NCBI GenBank assembly: GCA_049487715.1
Contig: CP150547.1
Location: forward strand, 310,001 to 374,000
Direction of reading: 5' to 3'
DNA from: Pycnococcus provasolii
Taxonomy: Eukaryota > Chlorophyta > Pseudoscourfieldiophyceae > Pseudoscourfieldiales
Length of the DNA: 64,000 bases
Position 1 is the stretch's first letter. The number at the start of each line of letters is the position of its first letter. The notes below the pieces were generated by a model, which saw nothing but the letters and a program-made list of their open reading frames with translations, made no database searches and was not told the DNA's origin. Both the position numbers and the translations under genes were made by a program. Shown piece after piece: positions 25,522 through 35,400 of the stretch.

Positions 25522-26899
25522 ATGTCGGGGAACCCGTCGCTCTTCGCGTCTCTCAAGGCTGGTGGGCACCTCTTAGAGCAGATGCGCGCGGAACACAAGG
25601 CGAGGGCGAGGGAAGCGCTTGCTGCGTCCGCCGAAGAACTGCGCAAACACAGAGCGGCGGGAGGGGACCACGGATCCGACGCGAAAGCGGCGTTCGAGGC
25701 ACGCACAAAGGCGCGCGCCACCGCCGCGGACGACGTCGCCGCGAAGCTCGCCGCAAGACGTGACCACCTACACCCCAACGCTGTCGCAGCGCAACAGGCG
25801 AGGGAAGACGAAAGGCAGCGCAGGGCTGGAGCGGCGCACGCAAGGGCGATGAGACGGGCAGCTGTCGAGGCGGAGCGAAGGCTGAACGCCGCGCGCGTCG
25901 AGGCGACCGCGGGTGCACCACCTCCCCCCTCCCAGCGCACCAGGTGCCGAGCCTTACCGCCACGACGGCGACGGCGACGCCAACAGCGCCGCCGACGGAG
26001 GAATCGGTGCAGACAACATCAGGTTCGAGGAGGCGAGGCCAGGAAGGGCGAACGCGGCGGCGAGGCAAGGCGCATCGAGAGGAGTGCTCGTAACCTTAAG
26101 CGTGGGATATCGCGGCGCGCGAGCTGCCGCTAACATAACCCTAACTGCGGACGAGCACCTCACGTTTACTGTCGGCGATTTGCTCAGCCGCGTTGCTCGT
26201 GAGACGGGCGTCGCCGCGCTTGCTCGAGGCACCCTCGTGCTGGCCCCGCCGCCGCCGCCCGGAATCAGCGCCGGCGCTGCCGCGCTGCGTGACCCCGGTG
26301 CTGCGGGCGTGGTGCTCACACCGCTCACCGCAGCCGCCTGGTCGCTTGGTGTGCGTGATAACGCGACGCTGTACTTGCGCCCACCTGTCAAGGTTGAAGG
26401 CAACTCACGACCGAGCACGCCGCTCGACGCGGGCGTTCCGAGAACGCCTGCGGAACGCCTGCGGGAGAGGCACGTTACCAACACGTGGCGAGGTGCACTA
26501 GTGGCTGAGCGAGACGCAAGGTGGATCACCTCCGCGAGTGACGCAGAACTGAATCGTATGCTGATGCAGGCGTGTGCCGAGACGCGCGAGGCACGAACGC
26601 GGCGAGGTGTGGATGGCGAAGACGAGGCTCCGCCGAGGAACGCGCGCCGCGCGCTTGAAGCATGCGCGCAAGAGGCGCTCCCCGCGTGGGAAGGTTACCG
26701 CGTTCTCGCGTGTTCGACGGCCAGCGACATTCTTCGTGTCGCACCGAACACAGCTGACCCGGGCGTGCTAAAGGCCGCGTTCCGCAAGGCGTCGCTGCTC
26801 GTGCATCCTGACAAGAACCCGTCCGAGCCGGCGGCGGAGGCGATGCGCCGCGTCGCCTTGGCGTACAAGGAGATGAGAACGGCGGTGGCGGGGGCATAA
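25522..26899 (+). CDS. Ubiquitin-like plus J-domain (DnaJ) protein, apparent frameshift near 25924
   Basis: The ATG frame from 25522 gives MSGNPSLFASLKAGGHLLEQ and an Ala/Arg-rich helix up to a proline stretch at a run of six C (25924-25929). There it must shift by one base to the frame that continues to 26899. After the shift come a beta-rich, ubiquitin-like region (VLVTLSVGYRGARAA, LTFTVGDLLSRVARETGVAA, AAWSLGVRDNATLYLR) and a C-terminal J domain with SDILRVAPNTADPGVLKAAF and RKASLLVHPDKNPSEP, including the HPD motif that stimulates Hsp70 ATPase. Gly/Phe and zinc regions are absent, so it is a type III J protein. A sequencing error in the C run, a real frameshift, or a very short (31-nt, GTGCAC...CACCAG) intron could explain the break. 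It is convergent with CFAP61. Confidence 0.65.
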
Positions 26900-27034
26900 A
26901 TATGATATACTTGAAATAATTCTTTTTTGTGTATTTTCAGAATTGAGAATCCTATCAATACCCAAGGATTTCTCACCTCTCTCCTCCATTTCGCCTGGGC
27001 TCAAACTTGTGTCACATCCCACCGCCGCGCCATA

Positions 27035-30000
27035 TTACTGCGCAGGGAGGTTGTAGGCCTTCAAGTCACGCGCGTGCGTGCCACAAAACGTGATCATGCA
27101 GTCGTGAACCATCGATCGCATGCCTGCCGGCTTAGTGCCATCACCTGACGCCGATTTAGGCGCCGCCTGAAGGCGGTCGATGAGCCTGCTTCGTGTGTCA
27201 ACGAAGCTCTCGTGGACCAGCGCGGAAGCCCAGGGTGCACGAAGCAGTTCGCCAAGGCTGAATGAGGAATCCTCCATGCTTTGAGTCACCGCGCCAGAAA
27301 GATACGTCGCGCCCAGCCCAACGAGGCGGGTGAGAGGCATGTAATCGCTAATGCTTGGTCCGCGGTACAACAGCCACATGATGCGACCTTCGATCGAGAA
27401 GCCCATTTTGAAGGAGTCGTCTCCGACCACGGAACCACCGGCAGGAGGTGTAAGCGTCACACCGACGCCTGGAAGGCTTGCGTACATCAGACCTTCTCCG
27501 CGACTTCCGGGCAGAACATCTATGCCGCGAATGCACGGCTGGAAGAATCGCGGGAGCATCTCGCTGCTCGTAGAATTTGCCGTCGAGCTCCCCGCAGGCG
27601 CGTAGCGTGATGCAATCGATCTTGCTAACACACGACCACACTCGCGACTGTCGAGATTTTCCATGCGCAGGTCAGCCCCACGCCTTGCCAGGCGTCGGCT
27701 GAACTTAGCCATCTCACCCGCCGAGTAGACACGAGGATCTGCGGTACGGCAAAGACCGTCCACAACCAACCGACCGTCGAAAACCAACCCAGATCCATCC
27801 ACGCAGGCAAATACATCGCCGTCCACGTCAGGCGTATCACAGCACACCATTGCGCCGCACGTGATGCGAACCTCTTCCCTTCCCTCGTCATCGTCGTACG
27901 AACAGATGATGGTCATAGAGTCCCTCCTTGCCGAGGCAAATGCCACATCGGCGATCGGCGGTAACTCCTCCAAGGTGACGTCCGAAGTCTCGAATGCTAG
28001 TGCGGTCACAGGATCCATCGAATCGACACACCCTTCCGCGCAAATGCATCGGATGTTGTCCCGATGCACACCGAACGACTCGAGTCTCTGCACGGCGCAA
28101 AGAGCGTCAAGGGTCGCGCCGAACACGACAAAGCCTCCTCTCTGCGTGAAGATTTCGATGTCGTCGAGAGTGAATCCCAGGAGATCCTTGGTCTTGTATG
28201 CGGGCATCTGCTCTTCCTGCGCCAAACCAAGATTTTCTCTCGTAAATTCGTAGAGACAGCCGCACAGCGCGAGACTCTCGTACTGGAGGCCACTCTCGTC
28301 GTCGAGGTAAAGGACACGCTCGGCCCGGTCGAGTCCTACCATTTTTCCAGCTGCTACTTGGCAGCGATTTCCAATGCCAAATCCAAGTCGCTGCTCCTCA
28401 AGCTTCGTATAGCCTGTTAAGTGCGTCGAGTCGTTCGATGCTTCGACTTCTCCACTTGGTGTGAGCAGTGTGAGATTCGCGAAACGAAGAGTCGGGTGCG
28501 AAATGAGTTGCTCGCAGCAGCTCACCGCGGCATCCGATTCCCCCGTCACAACAACGCGTGCGTTGATGCATGTTCTGCGCCCAGCCTCGCACGACACGCG
28601 GCGTGGAAGGACGAAAAGGCTCATGGGGGTCAAAGACGTCGCATGAACCGCTCGGCGTCCAGCCACGGCGCAGAACTCCGTCACGACGGGCTCGCTCACC
28701 GTCTCACCCATGAGCGCAGTGTAGTACAGGACAGACTTTCCGCACAGGCGCATCGCCGCGCGGAAGAGGGCACGAGCGCAGAAGCCGAACACCGGGTTCA
28801 CCACCGCCGCCTCAATGACTCCGTGACCGAACGAACTTAGTCTGTCGCGATCGCCCAAATGGTCAATCTCATAGTTGCTGAAAAATTCATTGACGTCGCC
28901 CGTGTCGATTGGCTCGATCACCACCAAGCCAATAGCCGTACCGAGGCAGCGCATGATCACAGCGTTACCAGACATGGAGGCTGAGCGTAACTTTCTCAGG
29001 ATTAAGTCCTTGTGTTCCATCGCCTCGACGAGATCCTCCACTTCCTCGGCTTCATCCTCAGATTTTACCACGGAGTAGACAACTTCTTGTGCGTGCATGC
29101 CGCCGCGGTGGTAGATATACAACGCACCTCCGTCCGATATCACGCCAGGCTTTGCCCCAACACGGGTGAAGCGCCGCATGATCGGCGCCTCGTTCTCCTC
29201 GGAAGGAAGCACGAAGACGCAGTGGTCGATTCCCCCGTAGTGTTTGAACGCCTCGTCAAGGAGTACGTGGCATCGCTCATCGTAGCCCTCTTTGCAGCAG
29301 AACATGAGCATGCGGAAGGCTGTACACGGCGGCGGAGGTCCCTCAGCCTCAGCCATGGCTGCGGCGGCTGCGGCGGCGTCTGCATTTTCGAGCGCAGCCT
29401 GCGCCTCCGCGGCGGCGATAGTCTCTGGCTCCTCCGGCTCCGGGATGATCAGATCATCTTCGTCCTCGCCCTCAGGCTTGGCGTCTGCGGCGGCGTCACC
29501 TTCCGCGGCAGTTGCCTCGGGCGCTGGTTCCGCCGGTCCTGCTGGATCCACTCCCGCAGCCTCAGCCGCGGCCGCGGCGGCCGCCGCTGCCGCCTCCTTC
29601 TCAGCTGCGATCTTCGCCTCCTCCTCAGCCTTCTGCAGCGCGATGAGCCTCTTCTCCTCCTCGCGCGCTTCAAGCGCCGCGGCAGCCTTCTCCGCCTCTG
29701 CATACAGGTGGTCGCGCTCCGCATCTCGCGCTGCCCGCTCTTCGATTTCTTCCTCCGACATCAGGTTGTCGTACGGGTCGAGCTCGTACTTTGCGCGCAG
29801 CGGTCGCGCGTCGACGTCTGCCGCGAACGCCGCGACGCCAACAACTGCACCAGTTTTGGGGTCCTCAGCCACGAAAACTGCCGTCGCCGGCGCCCCGCGC
29901 TCTCTCGCATCCTCCTGCTCGCTGATGTGTCGCACGAGAGCGAATGGGTCGCTCGAGCCCTCCGCCGCGCCGGGGAGCGTGGCAAGGTGTGGGCACATAG

Positions 30001-30589
30001 CGGCCGTTCTCGCGACGACGGGAACGAGGTCGTCATGGTCCTCCACCAGCGCGAAACGCGTTCGCAGCGGCGGCAGGATGTCGGCTCTGTCTGCAGCGTA
30101 GAGAGTCGCTCCGGTGCTCGGGTGGTGGCTGACGAAGGCCAGCACGTTATCGACCGCGGTGTCTTCGAGTCCCCCGAACGAGCCGGCGAGCAAGCATGCC
30201 CTGAGTTCGGGTAGCCACGTGAAAGCCTTCACGAGCAGCGCTTCCACGACGCCGTCACTTTCGTACCCTCGGAACGCGTACAGGGCACGCACGTGCAGCA
30301 CGGCGCCTTCCTCCCCGGCGCGTCCCGTCGCCTTAGCCTCTTGGTTTGCCCATGCTCGCAGGACGTTGTGCTGTCCGGCGTCAACACCGCGTATCGGCGT
30401 ATTTTCTGCAAGTGCGAGGAATCCGACAACCATGTCTTCTTCGTTCGCGGCGACGAGCGCGAGGGATGCGTTCTCGACGACGTGCGCGGCGTCGATACTT
30501 GCGAAGAGTCGCGCCTCGGGGCATGATGTGGCGAGGAGGACGATGCCGGGTATGTCCGTCGGCTCGGCGACGCGAATGCGCAACGCCAT
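27035..30589 (-). CDS. CFAP61: CFAP61, axonemal radial-spoke-base protein
   Basis: 1184 aa in one exon, ATG at 30589. CFAP61 (FAP61) belongs to the calmodulin- and spoke-associated complex at the base of radial spoke 3, needed for normal ciliary beating. The N-terminus (IRVAEPTDIPGIVLLATSCP, ASIDAAHVVENASLALVAAN) is the GNAT-like CFAP61 domain. Residues ~290-440 are an inserted Glu/Ala-rich helix (AERDHLYAEAEKAAAALEAR and a poly-Ala run), longer than I would expect and possibly lineage-specific. Then CVFVLPSEENEAPIMRRFTR and, in the C-terminal half, a degenerate FAD/NAD-type Rossmann part (GGFVVFGATLDALCAVQRLE, VYSAGEMAKFSRRLARRG). Its presence implies a motile cilium in the life cycle. The start faces the giant receptor gene across ~1.9 kb. 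Confidence 0.9.
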   Translation of the reverse strand: MALRIRVAEPTDIPGIVLLATSCPEARLFASIDAAHVVENASLALVAANEEDMVVGFLALAENTPIRGVDAGQHNVLRAWANQEAKATGRAGEEGAVLHVRALYAFRGYESDGVVEALLVKAFTWLPELRACLLAGSFGGLEDTAVDNVLAFVSHHPSTGATLYAADRADILPPLRTRFALVEDHDDLVPVVARTAAMCPHLATLPGAAEGSSDPFALVRHISEQEDARERGAPATAVFVAEDPKTGAVVGVAAFAADVDARPLRAKYELDPYDNLMSEEEIEERAARDAERDHLYAEAEKAAAALEAREEEKRLIALQKAEEEAKIAAEKEAAAAAAAAAAEAAGVDPAGPAEPAPEATAAEGDAAADAKPEGEDEDDLIIPEPEEPETIAAAEAQAALENADAAAAAAAMAEAEGPPPPCTAFRMLMFCCKEGYDERCHVLLDEAFKHYGGIDHCVFVLPSEENEAPIMRRFTRVGAKPGVISDGGALYIYHRGGMHAQEVVYSVVKSEDEAEEVEDLVEAMEHKDLILRKLRSASMSGNAVIMRCLGTAIGLVVIEPIDTGDVNEFFSNYEIDHLGDRDRLSSFGHGVIEAAVVNPVFGFCARALFRAAMRLCGKSVLYYTALMGETVSEPVVTEFCAVAGRRAVHATSLTPMSLFVLPRRVSCEAGRRTCINARVVVTGESDAAVSCCEQLISHPTLRFANLTLLTPSGEVEASNDSTHLTGYTKLEEQRLGFGIGNRCQVAAGKMVGLDRAERVLYLDDESGLQYESLALCGCLYEFTRENLGLAQEEQMPAYKTKDLLGFTLDDIEIFTQRGGFVVFGATLDALCAVQRLESFGVHRDNIRCICAEGCVDSMDPVTALAFETSDVTLEELPPIADVAFASARRDSMTIICSYDDDEGREEVRITCGAMVCCDTPDVDGDVFACVDGSGLVFDGRLVVDGLCRTADPRVYSAGEMAKFSRRLARRGADLRMENLDSRECGRVLARSIASRYAPAGSSTANSTSSEMLPRFFQPCIRGIDVLPGSRGEGLMYASLPGVGVTLTPPAGGSVVGDDSFKMGFSIEGRIMWLLYRGPSISDYMPLTRLVGLGATYLSGAVTQSMEDSSFSLGELLRAPWASALVHESFVDTRSRLIDRLQAAPKSASGDGTKPAGMRSMVHDCMITFCGTHARDLKAYNLPAQ

Positions 30590-32496
30590 GATACTTGAGT
30601 GTCTCCTCTGGCTCCTAACGTTAAGGACGGTCCCTGAGACTCACTTATCTGACCAGACTTGCAAGGTTCAAGTCTTAAGGCTAACACTATGAGTAAGCCG
30701 GCGTCGCTTAAGGAGGCTGGTTACTACAGAGGCTCACCTACCTAAGGTTAGCAGAGACCTCCTTAAGGTACCCGTAGCTGGTTGCGAGCTCGAGCTCGAG
30801 ACGAGACGAGACGAGGGCGCCGGCTTATTGTAGTGCTCGAGGAGTTGCGACGGGTGCACCGGGGGGATACTGGGGTGGGCCGGTGGGGTGCCCGCGCAGG
30901 GGACGGTTGGCGCACACCTACCTTTTGGCGCACCAAAGGCTGCGCTGCGCTGCGGCCACAGCACGAGTTGGTGTCGCACAACACACGAACTGACGCAACA
31001 CACATCACGAGGGGTGGGCAACTGGCTTAAGCAACTACTCATAAAGGTGGGCACCCGCTGTTTGCGCCTATGTAGTTGTATGGGCCTGTATGCTGCGACC
31101 ACCCACTCACTCACTCACTCTCTCCCTCCTCTTCCCTCTTCACCGTACTGCTGCACACAACTTCATGCACTCATCTCACCGACCAAGTACTGTACCAACC
31201 TCGTGCGACACCAGGGGACGGTGACCAGTGTTACAGTACAGGTCGTCAGGTGTCAGGTCCCTCCTTTCAGCCTTTGGAGGTTGCCTCCTGCTGTCCTGGT
31301 CCCAACAGTCCCAACAACCACGAAACCGCGTGTTGTTCTGCCGCTTCACGAGGAAACGCTCTTTCTTGCGGGTTTTTTCTTCGGATAATGATCCCAGATG
31401 GGCACGAGACACCCGACGGCCCTCCGTTCACGCTCTCTCTCTCTTGCTGCTTCACTGCATTGCACTGTCACTTGGCTCTTCAAGGTACGATACATACTGG
31501 TCTCCATGCTGAACTGTCTCACTTGGGCGCGTACATAGGTGGGCGACTGGGCGGTCTGCTTAGTTCTTAGTTAAGGTTAGTCTATCTCTGCTTCATGCTG
31601 CGATCCGTACTGCGAGCCCACCCTCGTTTTCCAAATCGGGTTTCCATGAAGTGTACGCCGAGTTTAGGGTTTTAAAAGGAGACATCGTAGTACTACTGTC
31701 GCCTGTCGCCTGGGCTGATGAGAGATTTGCGCATCGATCTTGACCTGTGCATACGACGCGTGGAGGAAGCACGGATGAACCAGGCCGGCGGTCATGTGGC
31801 AACGTTTTGGCGAGGCATAAAGGTAGAACTATGCTGGAGAGCCGTAACCCTTTACCATAGGCCATAGCTAGACTCCAGTACTTAGGAAGGCGTAGTACCA
31901 CCTGGTATAAGGTGTGCCAGGCAGCGGTGTGGCAGCGGTGCCCATCGCCTGCGGCCTGCCTGCAGGGACCCATCGATTTTGAACGGACAACGAGTGTATC
32001 CCCAAGTTCAGGGCGTGTAGACCAACTCCTGGCACAGTTCTCGTGGAACTCCCGAACACGGCTCCCTGCCCCCCCTCCCCCCTGGGCCTGGGTCCGCCCC
32101 CCCAGCCAGTGTCGGCGAGCGCCAGCGCCAGCGCCAGTAGGACTGACTGGTTGGGCGACAGGCCAAGCAGCGCAGGCGTGCGTGCGTCGACGTCGACAGT
32201 GCGTCGTGGCGTTGAGGCCGGCCGCAGAGGAGGAGGAGGCTCTCTCTCCTCTTAGCGCGACAACACCGCCCTGCGTTGTGCTTGCGCTCCTTAAAAGGCC
32301 GCATATGCAGTGGCCCTTAAGGTGGTCGCGGGGGCGAGGGGAAGAAGACGCCAGCGACGAAGTTGCCGGTGTCGTCACCGGCGCGACGGCGAGAAAGCGC
32401 GATGAAGCAGATGCGAGAGCAGCCGTGTCGTCGCGAAGGAGAAGAGAAACGAAGACAACAGTTCGGGCAAGCCGGGAAGGAGCATCACCAGCACTT
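30590..32496. other. 1.9-kb divergent region between CFAP61 and the giant receptor gene
   Basis: No gene supported. CTTAAG palindromes occur at 30674, 30707, 30762, 31026 and 32316. A GAGCTCGAGCTCGAGACGAGACGAG simple-repeat segment starts near 30785 (described by motif AGACGAG), and ACTC repeats are at ~31105-31125. The frame of the giant gene is open from 31912 but has no ATG before 32305. Confidence 0.55.
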
Positions 32497-35400
32497 ATGC
32501 TCCTGCTCGGCGCGTTCGCGTTGAGCTTCGTGGGAACGCGCGCTCAAGACGAAGCTGGCGAAGACGGCGTCGTACTGCAGGAGATCCCGCAGCGCAGTCA
32601 CTACGTGACGGCAGGTGAGATGCGAGACTACCGCTACGAGAAGCAGGACGACGGTGGAAGCCTTCCAGAGTACTGGGAGGCGCCTACGCACTTGCACTAC
32701 ATAGGCTATGGCAGAAAAGAGACGAGACATAGCTACTGCGGCACGGGCGTCACGCCATGCGAGTTCAATCGCACGTTCTTCGTCGAGCTCGACGAGGACA
32801 AGCTTACGCGACGCGACAAGGCTGGCGACCGCGGTATCGTGACCGACTCGGGTCTTGGTGCGTGGACGCGCAACACGCTGGGTTTCGCCCAAATCAACTA
32901 CGTCACGTACGAGTACTACACGTATGAACCTGGACCCGGGCTGAAGCCGGCGAAGGTGTGTGGTCTGGAATGGTTCAACGCTGGTGGCGCTCAAGACTAC
33001 CCTTGCGGCTACTTCAAGCCTTGGGAGCACAATCCAGTTGGCCTGCGTATCGTCAGCCTTGAATCAAGACGGCAAAAGTCTTCGCCCACCATACGTTTCA
33101 AACCGCTCGCTATACAGTTCGACCATCTTAGCCGCAGCCTGCTCATGCTCGTGCACGGCTACCCGTACACGCCTCTTGAGGAGCGTGCGCCCGAGTGTAA
33201 GACTGGCGGCGTGTGCACGCCGGAAGGACACCCTGTCATCAGCTTCGTCGCCATCAACATGACCAACTCAGAAAAGGGAGACACGTACCCCGCGGGTGGC
33301 GGCTATGTCGTCGAAAAGGAGTGCTGCGGCGAAGACGAGGATGGCGTGCCTTTGATCGCAGGCGACGATCACGTGGTCACGTTCTGCTCGCCGGGACTGC
33401 AGGGTTGCGAAAAGGCACCAAAGGGCGGCGTTCGCCTGGATGGCGACTACACCGGCCTGGTGGCGGGAGCTACCGCGTTTGACTTGTTTTCGCAGACGTT
33501 CTACTGCCTTCTCACGACTTCGAAGCCCGGGGAAAAGGTGAAGAAGACGTTGTTCGCCGTCGCAAGGCAGACGGAGCTCGAGTACGAGAAGCGCCTTGAG
33601 CAGCAGGGCCTCGCGAACCTTGACGATGGCGAGGAGTTGAAGTGGAAGACGGATCCAGCCTTGGGCAAGTGGGAGATCACCATTAAGTGGCCGATGTGGC
33701 AGCAGTACAAGTGGCCTGATGAGATCATGTCTGTTTCACGCATGCAATTCATGCCGCAGATGGTGCAAAAAAAGAAAAATTCTGATCTCCTATACGAACG
33801 AGATCCGTCGGGTGACTCACAGAAAGCGATCGTTATGATTGGCACGGTGCGAGACACGAGAAAACCAGACGGGACGCCCGCGTTCTGCGTGGACAAGCCG
33901 TGCGGGTTCCTTATGAATCAGACGTACGCCAACAAGGTGAATAACGGGCGTACCACGTGCCGCTGCCCCGCGGCGGTCATCCAGCTTAACATCAACGCCG
34001 ATTCTCGTAACGCGTATCGTACCATTGGAGAGCTCGGCAATCCTAACAACGCGGATACTGGCGATGAGCCATATACTGTGTTGAAGTGGCTCGACGAGAG
34101 ATACCCCACGACGATGCAGAGTGACGAAACGTACAACCGTGCCGTAATTCCCACAGACACGAGTCGAGATCAAGGCTACGTGGGAAAGAATATCGTGGCT
34201 GGTGTGAGTGGGTACCGTGCGCAGCTTCCCGAGGACATTCAAGAGTCTGGAAACGTTCTGCGTATCTACACGAACAAGTCTGGCACCATCTTCTTTGAGG
34301 AGATTGAGTACAATAAGCCAGATTTCACAGACATAACGCAAACGTATCTCGGCGAGAATGCCTTTGACGGCGTTGAGGCTGAAAAAGCGGACGGAACTGG
34401 CGTATTTAGGCCGATGCGCGCATCGAATAAATACTACTTTGGCCTAAACAACACTGGCGACGATACATTGGTGCCGCGCTACCTCTCTGAGGCAAGACAC
34501 ATGTCTTTATTCCTCTACCACAGCGGTGAGACATCAAAGGCGGCTGACTACAGCCTTGCCACGATCTTCGAGGACAGCCTCAAAACGATTGGACCGCGCT
34601 CGTATGTCACGTCTAGGTTTGCCGAGGATGCCACTTCCGACTACATGCCAACCCTTGGCGAGTTCGCTTACATATGCACGATTAAATCTAGCTATTCGTG
34701 CGACCTGTGTGCTCGGCTCGGGCGCCCTTGTGCGGTATACGCTACCGCAGGCGAAGAGGGCGAGACGACGATTTTCGCAATCAATGCCTTTGGCGCGCTG
34801 CAGAATCGCCGTGACGACAACTTCACCGTCAGCATTGTTGGAAATGGATTCTCGCCCAATGTGGCGGATAATCCCGCTGACATGCCGACTGACGGCATAT
34901 CTCTTGGTCCAGTGTGGCGACGCATGCAAGACGACGAAGGCCAATTCCTTGCGGGTAGCGCGTGGGGTGGAGGCCCGTGCCCGGGTGCGAGCTGTCTCAC
35001 GGCTCAGGAGGTCAGTGGCGCAAACAACAATGTCGACCCAACCAAGCTAACGGGTGACGCTCGATGGGCATTTCCCAACTACCACGATGTCACTACCACG
35101 TATGACAAGGCGGATGGAACTCCACCCTGGTCTGGACCCCCTGCGCAAGGGTTCACGGAAACGTGCGACGAGGACGGTGTCTGTTCAACCAGAGGGTGTG
35201 GTCGTTACAAGGAAGGAGCGCTAGCTGGTCTGGACAAGTGCGTACGTTACCTAAAGCGCCCGACGGTGATTGGAGGTGGGCGCTACCGCGTGAAATTTGG
35301 CATCGACCACGCCGGGGAGTATGCGCTTGAGACAACATTTCGCGGCGAGCGGCAGACTAATGAGAAGGGCGAGCTGGATTTTGGCGATGCCGTCAAGAAG

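Noticed and set aside
29012-30214. 400-codon plus-strand frame over CFAP61
   Set aside because: Shadow of CFAP61; Arg/Leu/Ser-rich without domain similarity.
31593-32378. 261-codon minus-strand frame before the giant gene
   Set aside because: No motif, overlaps the giant gene's open 5' frame, and lies in the divergent promoter region.
31912-32496. Extending the giant protein N-terminus back to 31912
   Set aside because: That start is GTG and the added sequence is low-complexity Pro/Arg; the signal peptide starts at ATG 32497.
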